DNA of 64,000 nt from Xiheibacterium sp038325765 (GTDB lineage Bacteria > Myxococcota_A > Polyangia > Nannocystales > Nannocystaceae). The notes below the pieces were generated by a model that did not search any database, was not told the origin of the DNA, and was given only the letters and a program-made list of their open reading frames with translations. The first letter of the stretch is position 1, and each line of letters opens with the position of its first letter. Location of the stretch: NCBI GenBank assembly GCA_038325765.1, contig JBBQJI010000010.1, positions 1-64,000 on the forward strand, given 5' to 3'. The position numbers and the translations under genes were made by a program. Shown piece after piece: positions 50,100 through 58,304 of this stretch.

Positions 50100-50933
50100 G
50101 TGCCTGAGCCCGCCGTCAGCCTGCCGCTGCGACCCGAGCTGGCGAGGCAGGCGCTGCTGGTGACCGCGGCGCTGTACGTCGGCTACCTGCTGCTCGGGCT
50201 CGTCGGTCTCGGCGACGACATCCGCTATCTCGGGCTGGTCGCCGGATTCTACCTGCTGCCGGGCTACATCCTGCGGCGTGATCCGGAGCGGGCCCGCGCG
50301 TGGCAGGTCGGACCCGACGGGGTGATCCCGCGCTGGTCGTGGCGCGGTGCGAAGTGGGCCGCGCTCGTGGCAGCCGTGGTCTTCCCGCCCTTCGTGCTCG
50401 GGTTCCTGTGGTTCTACGCCGAGGTCTGCAACGGGAACCTCGCCGTGCTCTCGCCGGTGTTGTGGGTCGAGGGCCTCACGCCGGCCGCAGGTGGGCTCGA
50501 GCACTACCTCGGCCGGTTCTGCCGCACGTACGTCGGATCGTTCTGGCCGGGCGCGCTGCGGCTGCCCGAGGCGTGGCTGCTGTACGCGGGGTTTGGCATG
50601 CTGCTCGAGATCGCCAAAGAGTTGTTCACCATCGCGCTGCCCGAGGAGGTGTTCCACCGCGGCTATCTCATGAGCGCGCTCGAAGAGCGGTGGCCGGCGC
50701 GCCGCAGGATCTTCGGCGCACCGCTCGGGATCGCGGCGCTCTTGGCGTCCTTCGTGTTCGCGATGGGGCACCTGGTCGGCGAGTTGGCGGTGGCGCGGCT
50801 GGCGACCTTCTTTCCCTCGCTGGTGTTCTCGTGGCTGTGGCGGCGCAGCGGCAGCCTGTGGGCGCCCGCGCTCTTCCACGCCGCGTCGAATCTCCTGATG
50901 TCGCTGCTGCTCGCGAGCACGTTCGCGCGCTGA
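50100..50933 (+). CDS. CPBP-family intramembrane protease, candidate myxosortase
   Basis: A 277-aa polytopic membrane protein of the CPBP (CAAX-protease-like, glutamic intramembrane protease) family. The catalytic glutamates lie in LPEEVFHRGYL (Glu182, Glu183, Arg187), followed by FVFAMGHLVGE (His224) and a last helix with FHAASNLL (His260, Asn264). Proteases of this family are proposed to cleave the MYXO-CTERM tail in myxobacteria, and a protein with such a tail is encoded 6 kb downstream; the link is inferential. GTG start. A TATGAT box and the 8-bp repeat array precede the gene. Confidence 0.82.
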   Translation: MPEPAVSLPLRPELARQALLVTAALYVGYLLLGLVGLGDDIRYLGLVAGFYLLPGYILRRDPERARAWQVGPDGVIPRWSWRGAKWAALVAAVVFPPFVLGFLWFYAEVCNGNLAVLSPVLWVEGLTPAAGGLEHYLGRFCRTYVGSFWPGALRLPEAWLLYAGFGMLLEIAKELFTIALPEEVFHRGYLMSALEERWPARRRIFGAPLGIAALLASFVFAMGHLVGELAVARLATFFPSLVFSWLWRRSGSLWAPALFHAASNLLMSLLLASTFAR

Positions 50934-50983
50934 GAGAGCGACAGCGATAGGGAGGGGGAAGGTTCCGCTGGGCTTTGCCCGGT

Positions 50984-51002
50984 GGGGACCGGGCCGGTCC
51001 CC
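50984..51002. other. perfect inverted repeat
   Basis: GGGGACCGG and its reverse complement are separated by one base. It lies between the CPBP protease gene and the HAD gene. It is not followed by a T tract, so it may be a terminator hairpin of limited strength or a protein-binding site. Confidence 0.4.
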
Positions 51003-51054
51003 CAGAAGGACGGAGGCCCCGCCGCTGGGCTTGCCGGCGGCTGGGCCGACGACG

Positions 51055-51060
51055 TACGGT
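51055..51060 (+). promoter_or_regulatory. candidate -10 box of the HAD gene
   Basis: TACGGT, six bases before the GTG at 51067. There is no Shine-Dalgarno sequence in the six bases between. Confidence 0.4.
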
Positions 51061-51066
51061 GCGGCG

Positions 51067-51768
51067 GTGCCGGGCCGCGTCGCCGCGTTCTTCGACATCG
51101 ACCACACCGTGCTCGAGATCAACTCGGGCTCGCGGTGGATCGAGTACATGTGGCGGACCAAGCAGATGGGCGTGGTCCAGGTCGCGCGCGCCTTGAAGTG
51201 GCTGACCCAGTACCGCTTCGGCCTGCTCGACTACGAGGCGATGGCCGCTCGCGTATTGTCGGGCTACGCCGGCCGCGAGGTCGCACCGCTCGCCGACGAG
51301 ATGGCGCGGTGGTTCCATGCGGAGATCGAGTGGGCGATCTGCACCGAGGCCCGCGCCCGCATCGCGGAGCACCGCAGGGCCGGCGACGTGCTCGTGCTGC
51401 TCACCTCGGCCACCCAGTTCGTGACGCTGCCGGTGGCGGTCGCCCTCGACATCGAGCACACGCTGTGTACCCGTGTCGAGATCGACGGCGGCCGCTTCAC
51501 CGGCCGGTACACGCCCCCGGCCTGCTACGGCCGCGGCAAGGTCGAACACGCCGAGCGCTTCGCGGCAGACCACGGCATCGATCTCGGGGCCAGCTACTTC
51601 TACTCCGACAGTGTCTCCGATCTGCCCATGCTCGAGCGCGTCGGCCTGCCGCGCGTGATCAACCCCGATCTGCGCCTGCGCAAGCTCGCCCGGCTCCGCG
51701 GGTGGAGCATCGAGCGCTGGACGGCGCCGCCGCGAACGGGCACGAAGGTGACACATGTGGGATCCTGA
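51067..51768 (+). CDS. HAD-IB family hydrolase (SerB-like)
   Basis: A 233-aa haloacid-dehalogenase-fold phosphatase of the IB subfamily. The nucleophile motif is FFDIDHTVLE, motif II is LLTSATQF, and the metal-binding motif IV is YSDSVSDLPML. A helical cap lies between about residues 20 and 85. Members dephosphorylate phosphoserine, lysophosphatidic acid or other small phosphates; the substrate here is not evident. The GTG start at 51067 places the DxDxT motif near the N-terminus; a TTG at 51031 is less likely. The end overlaps nadC by 14 bases, so it is co-translated with nadC, birA and perhaps metF. Confidence 0.86.
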   Translation: MPGRVAAFFDIDHTVLEINSGSRWIEYMWRTKQMGVVQVARALKWLTQYRFGLLDYEAMAARVLSGYAGREVAPLADEMARWFHAEIEWAICTEARARIAEHRRAGDVLVLLTSATQFVTLPVAVALDIEHTLCTRVEIDGGRFTGRYTPPACYGRGKVEHAERFAADHGIDLGASYFYSDSVSDLPMLERVGLPRVINPDLRLRKLARLRGWSIERWTAPPRTGTKVTHVGS

Positions 51769-52600
51769 GCTCGGGGACATCGACGAGATCATCGATCGGG
51801 CGCTGCGCGAGGACCTCGCCGCGGGCGATGTGACGGCGCGGGCGACCGTGCCGGCGTCCCTCGGTGCGCGGGCCGAGCTAGTGGCGAAGGCGCAGACCGT
51901 GGTGTGCGGCCTGCCGGTCGCCCGTCGCGTGTTCGAGCGCCTCGATGCGGGCGTCGCGTGGACCGCAGAGCACGCCGAGGGCGCCGCGGTGCCCCGTGGC
52001 ACCGTCATCGCCCGCGTCGGGGGCAACGCCCGCGCGCTGCTCGGTGCCGAGCGCACCGCCCTCAACCTCGTGCAGCGGATGTGCGGAATCGCGTCGACGG
52101 TGCGGCGCTACGCCGAGGCGGCCGCGGGGCGCTGCCGCGTCACCGACACCCGCAAGACCATGCCGGGGCTGCGCACGCTCGATCGCTACGCCGTGCGCTG
52201 CGGCGGCGGCCACAACCATCGCAACGATCTGGGCTCGGGCGTCCTCATCAAGGAGAACCATGTGCGGTGCGCCGGTAGCATCGCCGCGGCCATCGTCGCG
52301 GCGCGTGGCCACGCACCCCACGGCATGCGCATCGAGTGCGAGGTCACCAACCTCGTCGAGGTCGATCAGGCGCTCTCGGCCGGTGCCGACGCGATCCTGC
52401 TCGACAACATGGACGACGCGCTCATCGCCCAGGCGGTCGCGCGCATCGGTGGCCGGGCCATCATCGAGGTGTCGGGCAACGTCGATCTCGATCGCGTCAC
52501 GCGGGTCGCGGGCCTCGGCGTCGACCTCATCAGCGTCGGTGGCCTCACCCACTCGGTACACGCCGCCGACGTCTCGCTGCTGTTCGAGTATGGCGCGTGA
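51755..52600 (+). CDS. nadC: nicotinate-nucleotide pyrophosphorylase (quinolinate phosphoribosyltransferase)
   Basis: A 281-aa enzyme that converts quinolinate and PRPP to nicotinate mononucleotide in de novo NAD synthesis. Motifs: LREDLAAGDVT, ALNLVQRMCGIAS, VTDTRKTMPGLR, GGGHNHRNDLGSGVLIKENH and IEVSGNV at the phosphate site. All arginines and lysines of the PRPP/quinolinate pocket are visible. It is in an operon between the HAD gene and birA; nadA and nadB are not in the window. birA starts with a GTGA overlap at its stop. Confidence 0.96.
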   Translation: MWDPELGDIDEIIDRALREDLAAGDVTARATVPASLGARAELVAKAQTVVCGLPVARRVFERLDAGVAWTAEHAEGAAVPRGTVIARVGGNARALLGAERTALNLVQRMCGIASTVRRYAEAAAGRCRVTDTRKTMPGLRTLDRYAVRCGGGHNHRNDLGSGVLIKENHVRCAGSIAAAIVAARGHAPHGMRIECEVTNLVEVDQALSAGADAILLDNMDDALIAQAVARIGGRAIIEVSGNVDLDRVTRVAGLGVDLISVGGLTHSVHAADVSLLFEYGA

Positions 52601-53430
52601 CGGTGTCCAGCGACGATCTCCCCGGGTATGTGGCCGCCCATCGGCGCACGCGGTGGCTCGGCGCGACCCATCGCCACCACGCCCACACCGGCTCGACCAA
52701 CGATGACGCCGCGGCGTGGGCGGCGACCGACGCTCCCCACGGCGCGCTCGTCACCGCCGATGCCCAGCACGCCGGCCGCGGCCGCTTCGGCCGGCCGTGG
52801 CACTCGCCGCCCGCCTCCCATGTGTACGCGAGCATCGTGCTGCGGCCGGGGCGGGTCGGCGCCGCCTGGGCAGCGCTGGGCCTGGCGGTCGGCGTGGGAT
52901 TGCGCGAGGGCCTGCTGCGGTGGTGCCCCGAACTCGGGCTCAAGTGGCCCAACGATCTGGTCGTCGGCGATCGCAAGCTCGCCGGCATCCTGTGCGAGGC
53001 GCGGTGGCTCGCCGGTGTGCCGCAGATCGTGGTGGGCTTCGGCATCAACGTCGCGTCGGCGGCGTGGCCCAAGCCGCTGCGCGAGACGGCGGTTGCCCTC
53101 GGCGCTGTCGTCGGCGCCCCGGTCGATGCTGTGGTCGGCGCCATGGCCGGCGCGCCGGTCGGTCGCGGCGAGGTGCTCGTCGCCGTACTCGACGCGCTCG
53201 AGCCGGTCCTCGACGCCTTCGAGCGCGAGGGCCTGGCGGCGGTACGCGAGCGCTACGAGGCGGCGTGCGTGTCGCTGGGGCGCGTGGTGTCGGTCAGCGA
53301 GGGCCACGGCGGAGTGAAGCGCGAAGTGCATGCCGTCGGGATCGACGTCGACGGCGCGCTGCTCGTGCGCGGCATCGACGGCGAGGACGCTGCGCTGCGC
53401 CGCATCGAGGCCGGCGAGCTCGCGCGGTGA
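52597..53430 (+). CDS. birA: biotin--[acetyl-CoA-carboxylase] ligase
   Basis: A 277-aa biotin protein ligase that activates biotin to biotinyl-AMP and transfers it to carboxylase carrier domains. GSTNDDAAAWA, AQHAGRGRFGRPWHSPP (biotinyl-AMP loop) and KWPNDLVVGDRKLAGILCE are present, and a C-terminal SH3-like domain ends it. There is no N-terminal winged helix, so it is a ligase only and not a bio-operon repressor. The GTG start overlaps the nadC stop as GTGA. Confidence 0.95.
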   Translation: MTVSSDDLPGYVAAHRRTRWLGATHRHHAHTGSTNDDAAAWAATDAPHGALVTADAQHAGRGRFGRPWHSPPASHVYASIVLRPGRVGAAWAALGLAVGVGLREGLLRWCPELGLKWPNDLVVGDRKLAGILCEARWLAGVPQIVVGFGINVASAAWPKPLRETAVALGAVVGAPVDAVVGAMAGAPVGRGEVLVAVLDALEPVLDAFEREGLAAVRERYEAACVSLGRVVSVSEGHGGVKREVHAVGIDVDGALLVRGIDGEDAALRRIEAGELAR

Positions 53431-53457
53431 TCTGCCGGGCTCGCCGCCTTGGCGTGC

Positions 53458-53463
53458 TACCTT
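53458..53463 (+). promoter_or_regulatory. candidate -10 box of metF
   Basis: TACCTT, eight bases before the metF ATG, without a Shine-Dalgarno sequence between. It lies 28 bases after the birA stop. Confidence 0.4.
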
Positions 53464-53471
53464 CGCCCTCG

Positions 53472-54383
53472 ATGTTCATCCGCGATCGCCTGGCGCACAA
53501 GCGACCGGTGTTCAGCTTCGAGTTCTTCCCGCCCAAGACCCCCGAGGGCGAAAAGAGCATGCTGCGGAGCCTCGAACGCCTCGCCCCGCTCGAGCCCGAT
53601 TTCGTGTCGGTCACCTACGGCGCCGGCGGCAGCACCCGCGCGCGGACGATCGATCTCGTGTCGCGGATCAAACGCGACTTCGGCATCGAGGCGATGGCCC
53701 ACCTCACGTGCGTCGGGGCCACCCGCGACGAGCTCGCCGCGGTGCTCGACCAGCTCGCGGCGGCGGGCGTGCACAACGTGCTGGCGCTGCGCGGTGATCC
53801 GCCCCGGGGCGAGACGGCGTTCACCGCGACCACCGGCGGCTTCCACCACGCGACCGAGTTGGTCGAGTTCATCCGCAGCCGCGGCGAGTTCTGCGTCGGC
53901 GCAGCCTGCTACCCCGAGGTCCACCCCGAGGCCAAGGACGGCCAGGTCGACCTGCGCCACCTCGTGGCCAAGGTCGACGCCGGGGCCGAGTTCCTGATAA
54001 GCCAGCTGTTCTTCGACAACGCCCGCTACTTCGCCTTCGACGAGGCCGCCCGCGCCGCCGGGATCACGGTGCCGATCCTCGCGGGCATCATGCCGGTGAC
54101 CAACGCCTCGCAGGTCGAGCGTTTCTCGCAGATGTGCGGCGCGACGATTCCCGAGGTGCTGCGCACGCGGCTAGCCGACTCCGAGGGCGATCCGCAAGAG
54201 GTGTTCTGGGCGGGGGTCAGCTACGCGGCGCACCAATGCCGGCAGCTGCTGCGACCGTCGGCGGGCGCGCCGTTCGTGCGCGCGCCGACGGGCGTGCCGG
54301 GCATCCACTTCTACACGCTCAACAAGTCGCCGGCGGCGCGGGCGATCTTCGAGATCCTCCGGATCTCCCGCGTCGGGTTCTGA
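53472..54383 (+). CDS. metF: methylenetetrahydrofolate reductase
   Basis: A 303-aa FAD TIM-barrel enzyme that reduces 5,10-methylene- to 5-methyltetrahydrofolate for methionine synthesis. FSFEFFPPKT with the catalytic glutamate, VSVTYGAGGST, THLTC-like AHLTCVG, LALRGDPP and ISQLFFDN are present. Its length is that of the bacterial single-domain form. It has the same direction as birA with a 41-base gap. The protease gene begins two bases after its stop. Confidence 0.96.
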   Translation: MFIRDRLAHKRPVFSFEFFPPKTPEGEKSMLRSLERLAPLEPDFVSVTYGAGGSTRARTIDLVSRIKRDFGIEAMAHLTCVGATRDELAAVLDQLAAAGVHNVLALRGDPPRGETAFTATTGGFHHATELVEFIRSRGEFCVGAACYPEVHPEAKDGQVDLRHLVAKVDAGAEFLISQLFFDNARYFAFDEAARAAGITVPILAGIMPVTNASQVERFSQMCGATIPEVLRTRLADSEGDPQEVFWAGVSYAAHQCRQLLRPSAGAPFVRAPTGVPGIHFYTLNKSPAARAIFEILRISRVGF

Positions 54384-54385
54384 GC

Positions 54386-55135
54386 GTGGCCGCGCTCGTC
54401 GCCGTGCTCTCCTGTTGGTTGGCCGCTGGGTTGGCGATGCTCTCCCCCACCGCGCCTGCCCTCGGCGTCGGCACGTTGCTGCAGGCCCGGGAGCGACTCG
54501 GCCTGCAGGCGTTCGTCGCCGGCACGCCGGCCTGTCCCACGCGGGCGCAGCGGTGCTTCGGCATCGTGGTGCACGTCGTGGTCGAAGACGGCGCGCCGGT
54601 GCAGACGCCGCGATGGTTCGCCGACCAACTCGCGGCGGCCAACGGGTTGTTCGCCACCATCGGCGTCGGCTTCGAGGCCACGGCGGTGCGCCAAGAGCCC
54701 GCCGCGTTCGCCGAGCTCGCGACCCGCACCGAGCGCGATAGCCTCGGCCGCGGCGCCCACGATCCCCACGTCGTCCACGTCTGGGTCGTGCGTCGGCTCG
54801 GCGACGTCGACATCGCCGGCGAAGAGATCCGCGGCGTGCACTGGCGTGACCGCGCCGAGCCGACGCGGCGCTTCGTGATCCTCTCGTCGATCGCCGGATC
54901 GCGCACGTTGGCGCACGAGCTCGGCCACTTCTTCGGCCTGCCGCACTCGTCGTTCCCGGTCAGCATCATGAACAAGACCCCGCGCGAGGAGCCGCCGTGG
55001 GCGGAACGCGGCTTCCACCCCCGCGAGTACGCGACGATGCGGACGCGGACGGGCACGATGATTGCCGACGGTACGCTGGGCGACCGGCCCGCCCGGCAGG
55101 CGCGGCCACTGCCGGTCGTGGGCGCCGAGGACTGA
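54386..55135 (+). CDS. metzincin-like zinc metalloprotease, exported
   Basis: A 249-aa protein with an N-terminal hydrophobic signal (about 2-28). The extended zinc motif HELGHFFGLPH gives His177, Glu178, His181 and His187, and an SIMN Met-turn follows at Met195, the hallmark of metzincins. Two cysteines (50 and 57) may form a disulfide. It is probably secreted or periplasmic. The GTG start at 54386 lies two bases after the metF stop. The closest family (pappalysin-like or other) cannot be fixed by eye. Confidence 0.8.
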   Translation: MAALVAVLSCWLAAGLAMLSPTAPALGVGTLLQARERLGLQAFVAGTPACPTRAQRCFGIVVHVVVEDGAPVQTPRWFADQLAAANGLFATIGVGFEATAVRQEPAAFAELATRTERDSLGRGAHDPHVVHVWVVRRLGDVDIAGEEIRGVHWRDRAEPTRRFVILSSIAGSRTLAHELGHFFGLPHSSFPVSIMNKTPREEPPWAERGFHPREYATMRTRTGTMIADGTLGDRPARQARPLPVVGAED

Positions 55136-55164
55136 TCGTTGCTAGGCTGCACGCCGGAGTCACC

Positions 55165-56010
55165 GTGAGCACCGGACCCAACGCCGAGCAGATCGAGTAC
55201 TGGAACGCGTGCGCGGGACCGCGATGGATCGCAGCGGATCTCCACCTCGCGCGGATGCTCGCGCCGCTCGACGGCCCGCTGATGGAGCGTGCTGCGGCCC
55301 TGCCCGGCGAGCGTGTGCTCGATGTCGGCTGCGGCACCGGCCAGAGCGCCGCGCGCCTCGCCGCGAGGGTCGGCTCCGACGGTGCGGTCCTCGGTGTGGA
55401 CGTCTCGGCGCCGATGCTCGCACGGGCGCGCATGCGGGCGAGCGAGCTGAGCCTCGTACACCTCGACTTCACCGAGGCCGACGCCCAGCTCCACGGCTTC
55501 GATCCCGGCAGCTTCGATCTGGTGTTCTCGCGCTTCGGCGTGATGTTCTTCGCCCAGCCCACCGCCGCGTTCGCGAACCTCGCGGCGGCGACCCGTGCCG
55601 GCGGTCGGCTCACGTTCGCCTGCTGGCGCGGCTTCGCCGAAAATGCGTGGGTGTCCGCATCGCTCGCCGCGATGTCGCGGCACATCGAGGTGCCGCCACC
55701 GCCCGCAGCCGGCGCCCCCGGGCCCTTCGCCTTCGCGGATGCCGACCGCGTCCGCGCCCTGCTCACGGCGGCGGGGTGGCGCGACGTCGCGCTCGAGCCC
55801 GTCGACGCCTGCTTGCCGATCGGCACCGACGTCGACGACGCGGTGCGCTTCGCCACCGAGGTCGGACCCACGGCCACGCCGCTGCGCGAGGCCGAGCCCG
55901 CCGCCCGCGACGCTGCGCTCGCCGACATGCGCGAGGCCTACGGTGCGGCGCTTGGCGACGATGGGGTAGGCTACCCCGGCGCCATCTGGCTGGTCACTGC
56001 GGCGCGCTGA
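55165..56010 (+). CDS. SAM-dependent methyltransferase, class I
   Basis: A 281-aa methyltransferase of the UbiE/methyltransferase-11 type. The SAM loop VLDVGCGTGQSAARLA is at about residues 50-65, followed by VLGVDVSAPMLARAR and the FDLVFSRFGVMFF post-I segment. It likely methylates a small molecule. The GTG at 55165 has GGAG six bases upstream. Its last three codons (Ala-Ala-Arg) and stop lie inside the first copy of the 13-bp repeat array that follows, so the repeat arose at the gene end. Confidence 0.87.
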   Translation: MSTGPNAEQIEYWNACAGPRWIAADLHLARMLAPLDGPLMERAAALPGERVLDVGCGTGQSAARLAARVGSDGAVLGVDVSAPMLARARMRASELSLVHLDFTEADAQLHGFDPGSFDLVFSRFGVMFFAQPTAAFANLAAATRAGGRLTFACWRGFAENAWVSASLAAMSRHIEVPPPPAAGAPGPFAFADADRVRALLTAAGWRDVALEPVDACLPIGTDVDDAVRFATEVGPTATPLREAEPAARDAALADMREAYGAALGDDGVGYPGAIWLVTAAR

Positions 56011-56073
56011 CGCGGCGCGCTGACGCGGCGCGCTGACGCGGCGCGCTGACGCGGCGCGCTGACGCGGCGCGCC
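55999..56073 (+). repeat. 13-bp tandem repeat, 5.8 copies, starting within a gene end
   Basis: GCGGCGCGCTGAC is repeated five times exactly, followed by ten bases of a sixth copy. The first copy contains the methyltransferase stop codon, and the array ends 42 bases before the thioesterase gene. Each unit contains a TGA. Confidence 0.95.
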
Positions 56074-56115
56074 CCGGCCTTCCCCACCCGCGCCGCGGAT
56101 GCCACGCTGTCCGCC

Positions 56116-56583
56116 GTGACCGACCGAGCCCCGTCCGCCGTCGATGCCGCGGCCTTCGAGCGCATGGTCGCGGCGACGATGCCCATCGATCCGCGCTTTC
56201 GCTGGGCGGTCGTGTCGCTGGCGCACGGTTTCGCCGAGATCCGCCTGGCCTACCACGACGCGTTCGTGCGCCCCGGCGGCACCATCAGCGGCCCGACCCT
56301 GTTCACGCTGGCCGATCTCACGATGTGGGCCGCCGTGCTGAGTGTGGTGGGCATGCAGCCGGCAGCGGTCACGACTCAGATGTCGATCAGTTTTCTGCGT
56401 CGGCCGCCGCCGGCGCCGTTGCTCGCGCGCTGCGAGGTGTTGCGCGCGGGCCGGCGCCTCGTCCACGGCGACGTCCGCATCCACAGCGAGGACGCGCACG
56501 GGTCCGGCGGGCCGGTCTGCCACGCCACCGGCGCCTATGCGATTCCCGCCCGGCCGCCGGACGTGCGAGGCTCGTCGGCGTGA
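56116..56583 (+). CDS. PaaI-like hotdog thioesterase
   Basis: A 155-aa hotdog-fold protein. The central helix region RPGGTISGPTLFTLADLTMW and the strand TTQMSISFLRRPPP match PaaI-type acyl-CoA thioesterases, which dimerise or tetramerise and hydrolyse CoA thioesters. The catalytic Asp of the LADLT segment is present, but the usual HGG triplet is PGG. GTG start. The next gene begins with a GTGA overlap, although it encodes a lipoprotein unrelated in function. Confidence 0.83.
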   Translation: MTDRAPSAVDAAAFERMVAATMPIDPRFRWAVVSLAHGFAEIRLAYHDAFVRPGGTISGPTLFTLADLTMWAAVLSVVGMQPAAVTTQMSISFLRRPPPAPLLARCEVLRAGRRLVHGDVRIHSEDAHGSGGPVCHATGAYAIPARPPDVRGSSA

Positions 56584-57083
56584 GTGCCAAGCCAAACCCC
56601 GGGGCGATCGCGCGCGTGCTCGCGGGTGCGCTGACCACGATCGCCGCATGCGGCGAGCCCGAGCGCAACGGTCCCGTGCCGATCGGCGTGTCGGCGGGCA
56701 GCGTCACCGTCGGGGGCGTGACCGCGTCGGGCTCCGCCACGGCCACGGCCGGCTCCGACAGCTCGAGTGGTGACGGTACTGCGGGCACCGCAGGCACCGT
56801 CGGCGGCGCGACGATGCCCGATCCGAGCGGGTCGACGAGCCTGACGGATCCGACGTTGACGACCGACCTCACCGGATCGGACAGCACCGGCAACGGCGGG
56901 TGCCAGGTCGGCGAGAGCTGCGAGTCCGACGGCGTGTGCCTGCAGCAACTCGGACCCGATGGCCCGATCGCGGTGTGCAGCCACGGTTTCAGCGGCGAGG
57001 CCTGCGAGCTCGACATCCACTGCCAGTCGATGGAGTGCGTCACCAGGGTCGGCGAGGGCGGCGCGGTCTCGTACTGCGCGTGA
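56580..57083 (+). CDS. small lipoprotein with Ser/Thr/Gly tether and Cys-rich end
   Basis: A 167-aa lipoprotein (lipobox TIAAC, Cys22). A Gly/Ser/Thr-rich low-complexity tether spans about residues 35-102. The C-terminal 65 residues hold eight cysteines (CQVGESCESDGVC...CSHGFSGEAC...CQSMECV...YC), as in small disulfide-rich or EGF-like modules. It overlaps both neighbours as GTGA, sitting between the thioesterase and the MYXO-CTERM protein, so it is co-translated with both. Probably surface exposed; function unknown. Confidence 0.78.
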   Translation: MSAKPNPGAIARVLAGALTTIAACGEPERNGPVPIGVSAGSVTVGGVTASGSATATAGSDSSSGDGTAGTAGTVGGATMPDPSGSTSLTDPTLTTDLTGSDSTGNGGCQVGESCESDGVCLQQLGPDGPIAVCSHGFSGEACELDIHCQSMECVTRVGEGGAVSYCA

Positions 57084-58291
57084 TCGCGATGCGTGACGCT
57101 GCAAGATTCGCCGTGCTCGCCGCGCTCGCGCTGCCCGGCGTCGCCCGTGCCAGCAACGAGGAGCACGAGCGCACCCCGGTGAATTGGGAGGGCAACGGGA
57201 ACTGTGAGATGCCGCCGGTGCAGACGCCGTGCATGATCCTGCACGATCGCACAGCCGGGCCGCTGCACATCCCGTACGCGATCCCTCACGAGGACACCCA
57301 GGTCGGCCCTGACGAGTCGCCGCAAAGCCGCACCCACCAATTCTTCGGCCTGTGCCACGGTCACCGGATCGACGCGCCGCTGCCGGGTTGGATCACCGGC
57401 GCCGACGTCGAGGCCTCGGAGATGGTCGGTCAGCTCCGGCCGGGGGCGGTCGCGCCCGATGAGATCTTCGAGCTCCGCGCCGACTGGGACGACTGCTGGT
57501 TTCGCATCAACGCCGACGCCGATCGCCGCCCGATCACCTGCGCGATGGCCGAGGAGGGCGTCGACTGGGACACGGGGTCGGTGCCGCCGGGCGTCTACAC
57601 CATCGAGGGCTACACCTACGAGCCTGTCCAGAACGTGTGGTCGCCGCGCCCGGGGGTCGTCAAGATCCACGACGGCGATCCGGACGCGGTGGGGCCGGCG
57701 GTCGCGGTGACCACCGGCGAGCTGCTGCTGCACCGCAACCAGGTGGGGATGATCGAGGGCTGCGTCGATGCGCCGGCCGGCAGCACACTCGTGGCCTATT
57801 GGGCGGCATACGAGTCCGACGCGGAGGTCGAGCCGCCGCCGTGGCAGGTCTATGGGCCGGGCGTGCCGGTCGAGGGTGACAGCTTTACCCTCGAGTTCGC
57901 CCCGCCCGAGGCGCTGTTCGGCAAGCTCGCGACGCTGCGCGTCGACGTCGAAGATCCGGACGGCCGCACCTACTCGGCGTTCATGCTCGAGCGCCTCACG
58001 ATCGTGAACGCCGACGGCCCGTGCACCGAGGGCGGCGGATTCGTCGGCGGATCCTCGTGCGACGATACCGGTGAGGACTCGGGCGAGGGCGGCTCGTCGA
58101 CCGCGGCCGTCGACACCACCGGTGCGGCCTCGGGGGCGACCTCGCGAGGCGCGGAGACCACGTCGGGCGAGGGCGGGGCGGCGACCGCGGGCGGCGACGG
58201 CTGCGGCTGCCGGACCGCCGGTGGTGGCGGAACGAGCGGGCTGGTCGCGCTCGTGGGCCTGGCGCTGGTGCGGCCACGTCGGTCTCGGTAG
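57080..58291 (+). CDS. MYXO-CTERM sorted secreted protein
   Basis: A 403-aa protein with a signal peptide (hydrophobic AVLAALALPGVARA) and a C-terminal MYXO-CTERM tail: a Thr/Ser/Gly linker, a GCGCRTAGG motif with the invariant cysteine (about residues 374-382), a hydrophobic helix and a basic RPRRSR end. The tail is known to direct surface anchoring or release in myxobacteria after protease cleavage. The body (about 30-330) has no recognised domain, with paired Cys and Trp-rich segments. The GTG at 57080 overlaps the lipoprotein stop as GTGA; ATG at 57089 is an alternative. Confidence 0.85.
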   Translation: MIAMRDAARFAVLAALALPGVARASNEEHERTPVNWEGNGNCEMPPVQTPCMILHDRTAGPLHIPYAIPHEDTQVGPDESPQSRTHQFFGLCHGHRIDAPLPGWITGADVEASEMVGQLRPGAVAPDEIFELRADWDDCWFRINADADRRPITCAMAEEGVDWDTGSVPPGVYTIEGYTYEPVQNVWSPRPGVVKIHDGDPDAVGPAVAVTTGELLLHRNQVGMIEGCVDAPAGSTLVAYWAAYESDAEVEPPPWQVYGPGVPVEGDSFTLEFAPPEALFGKLATLRVDVEDPDGRTYSAFMLERLTIVNADGPCTEGGGFVGGSSCDDTGEDSGEGGSSTAAVDTTGAASGATSRGAETTSGEGGAATAGGDGCGCRTAGGGGTSGLVALVGLALVRPRRSR

Positions 58292-58304
58292 CCGCCGCGG
58301 GTGC

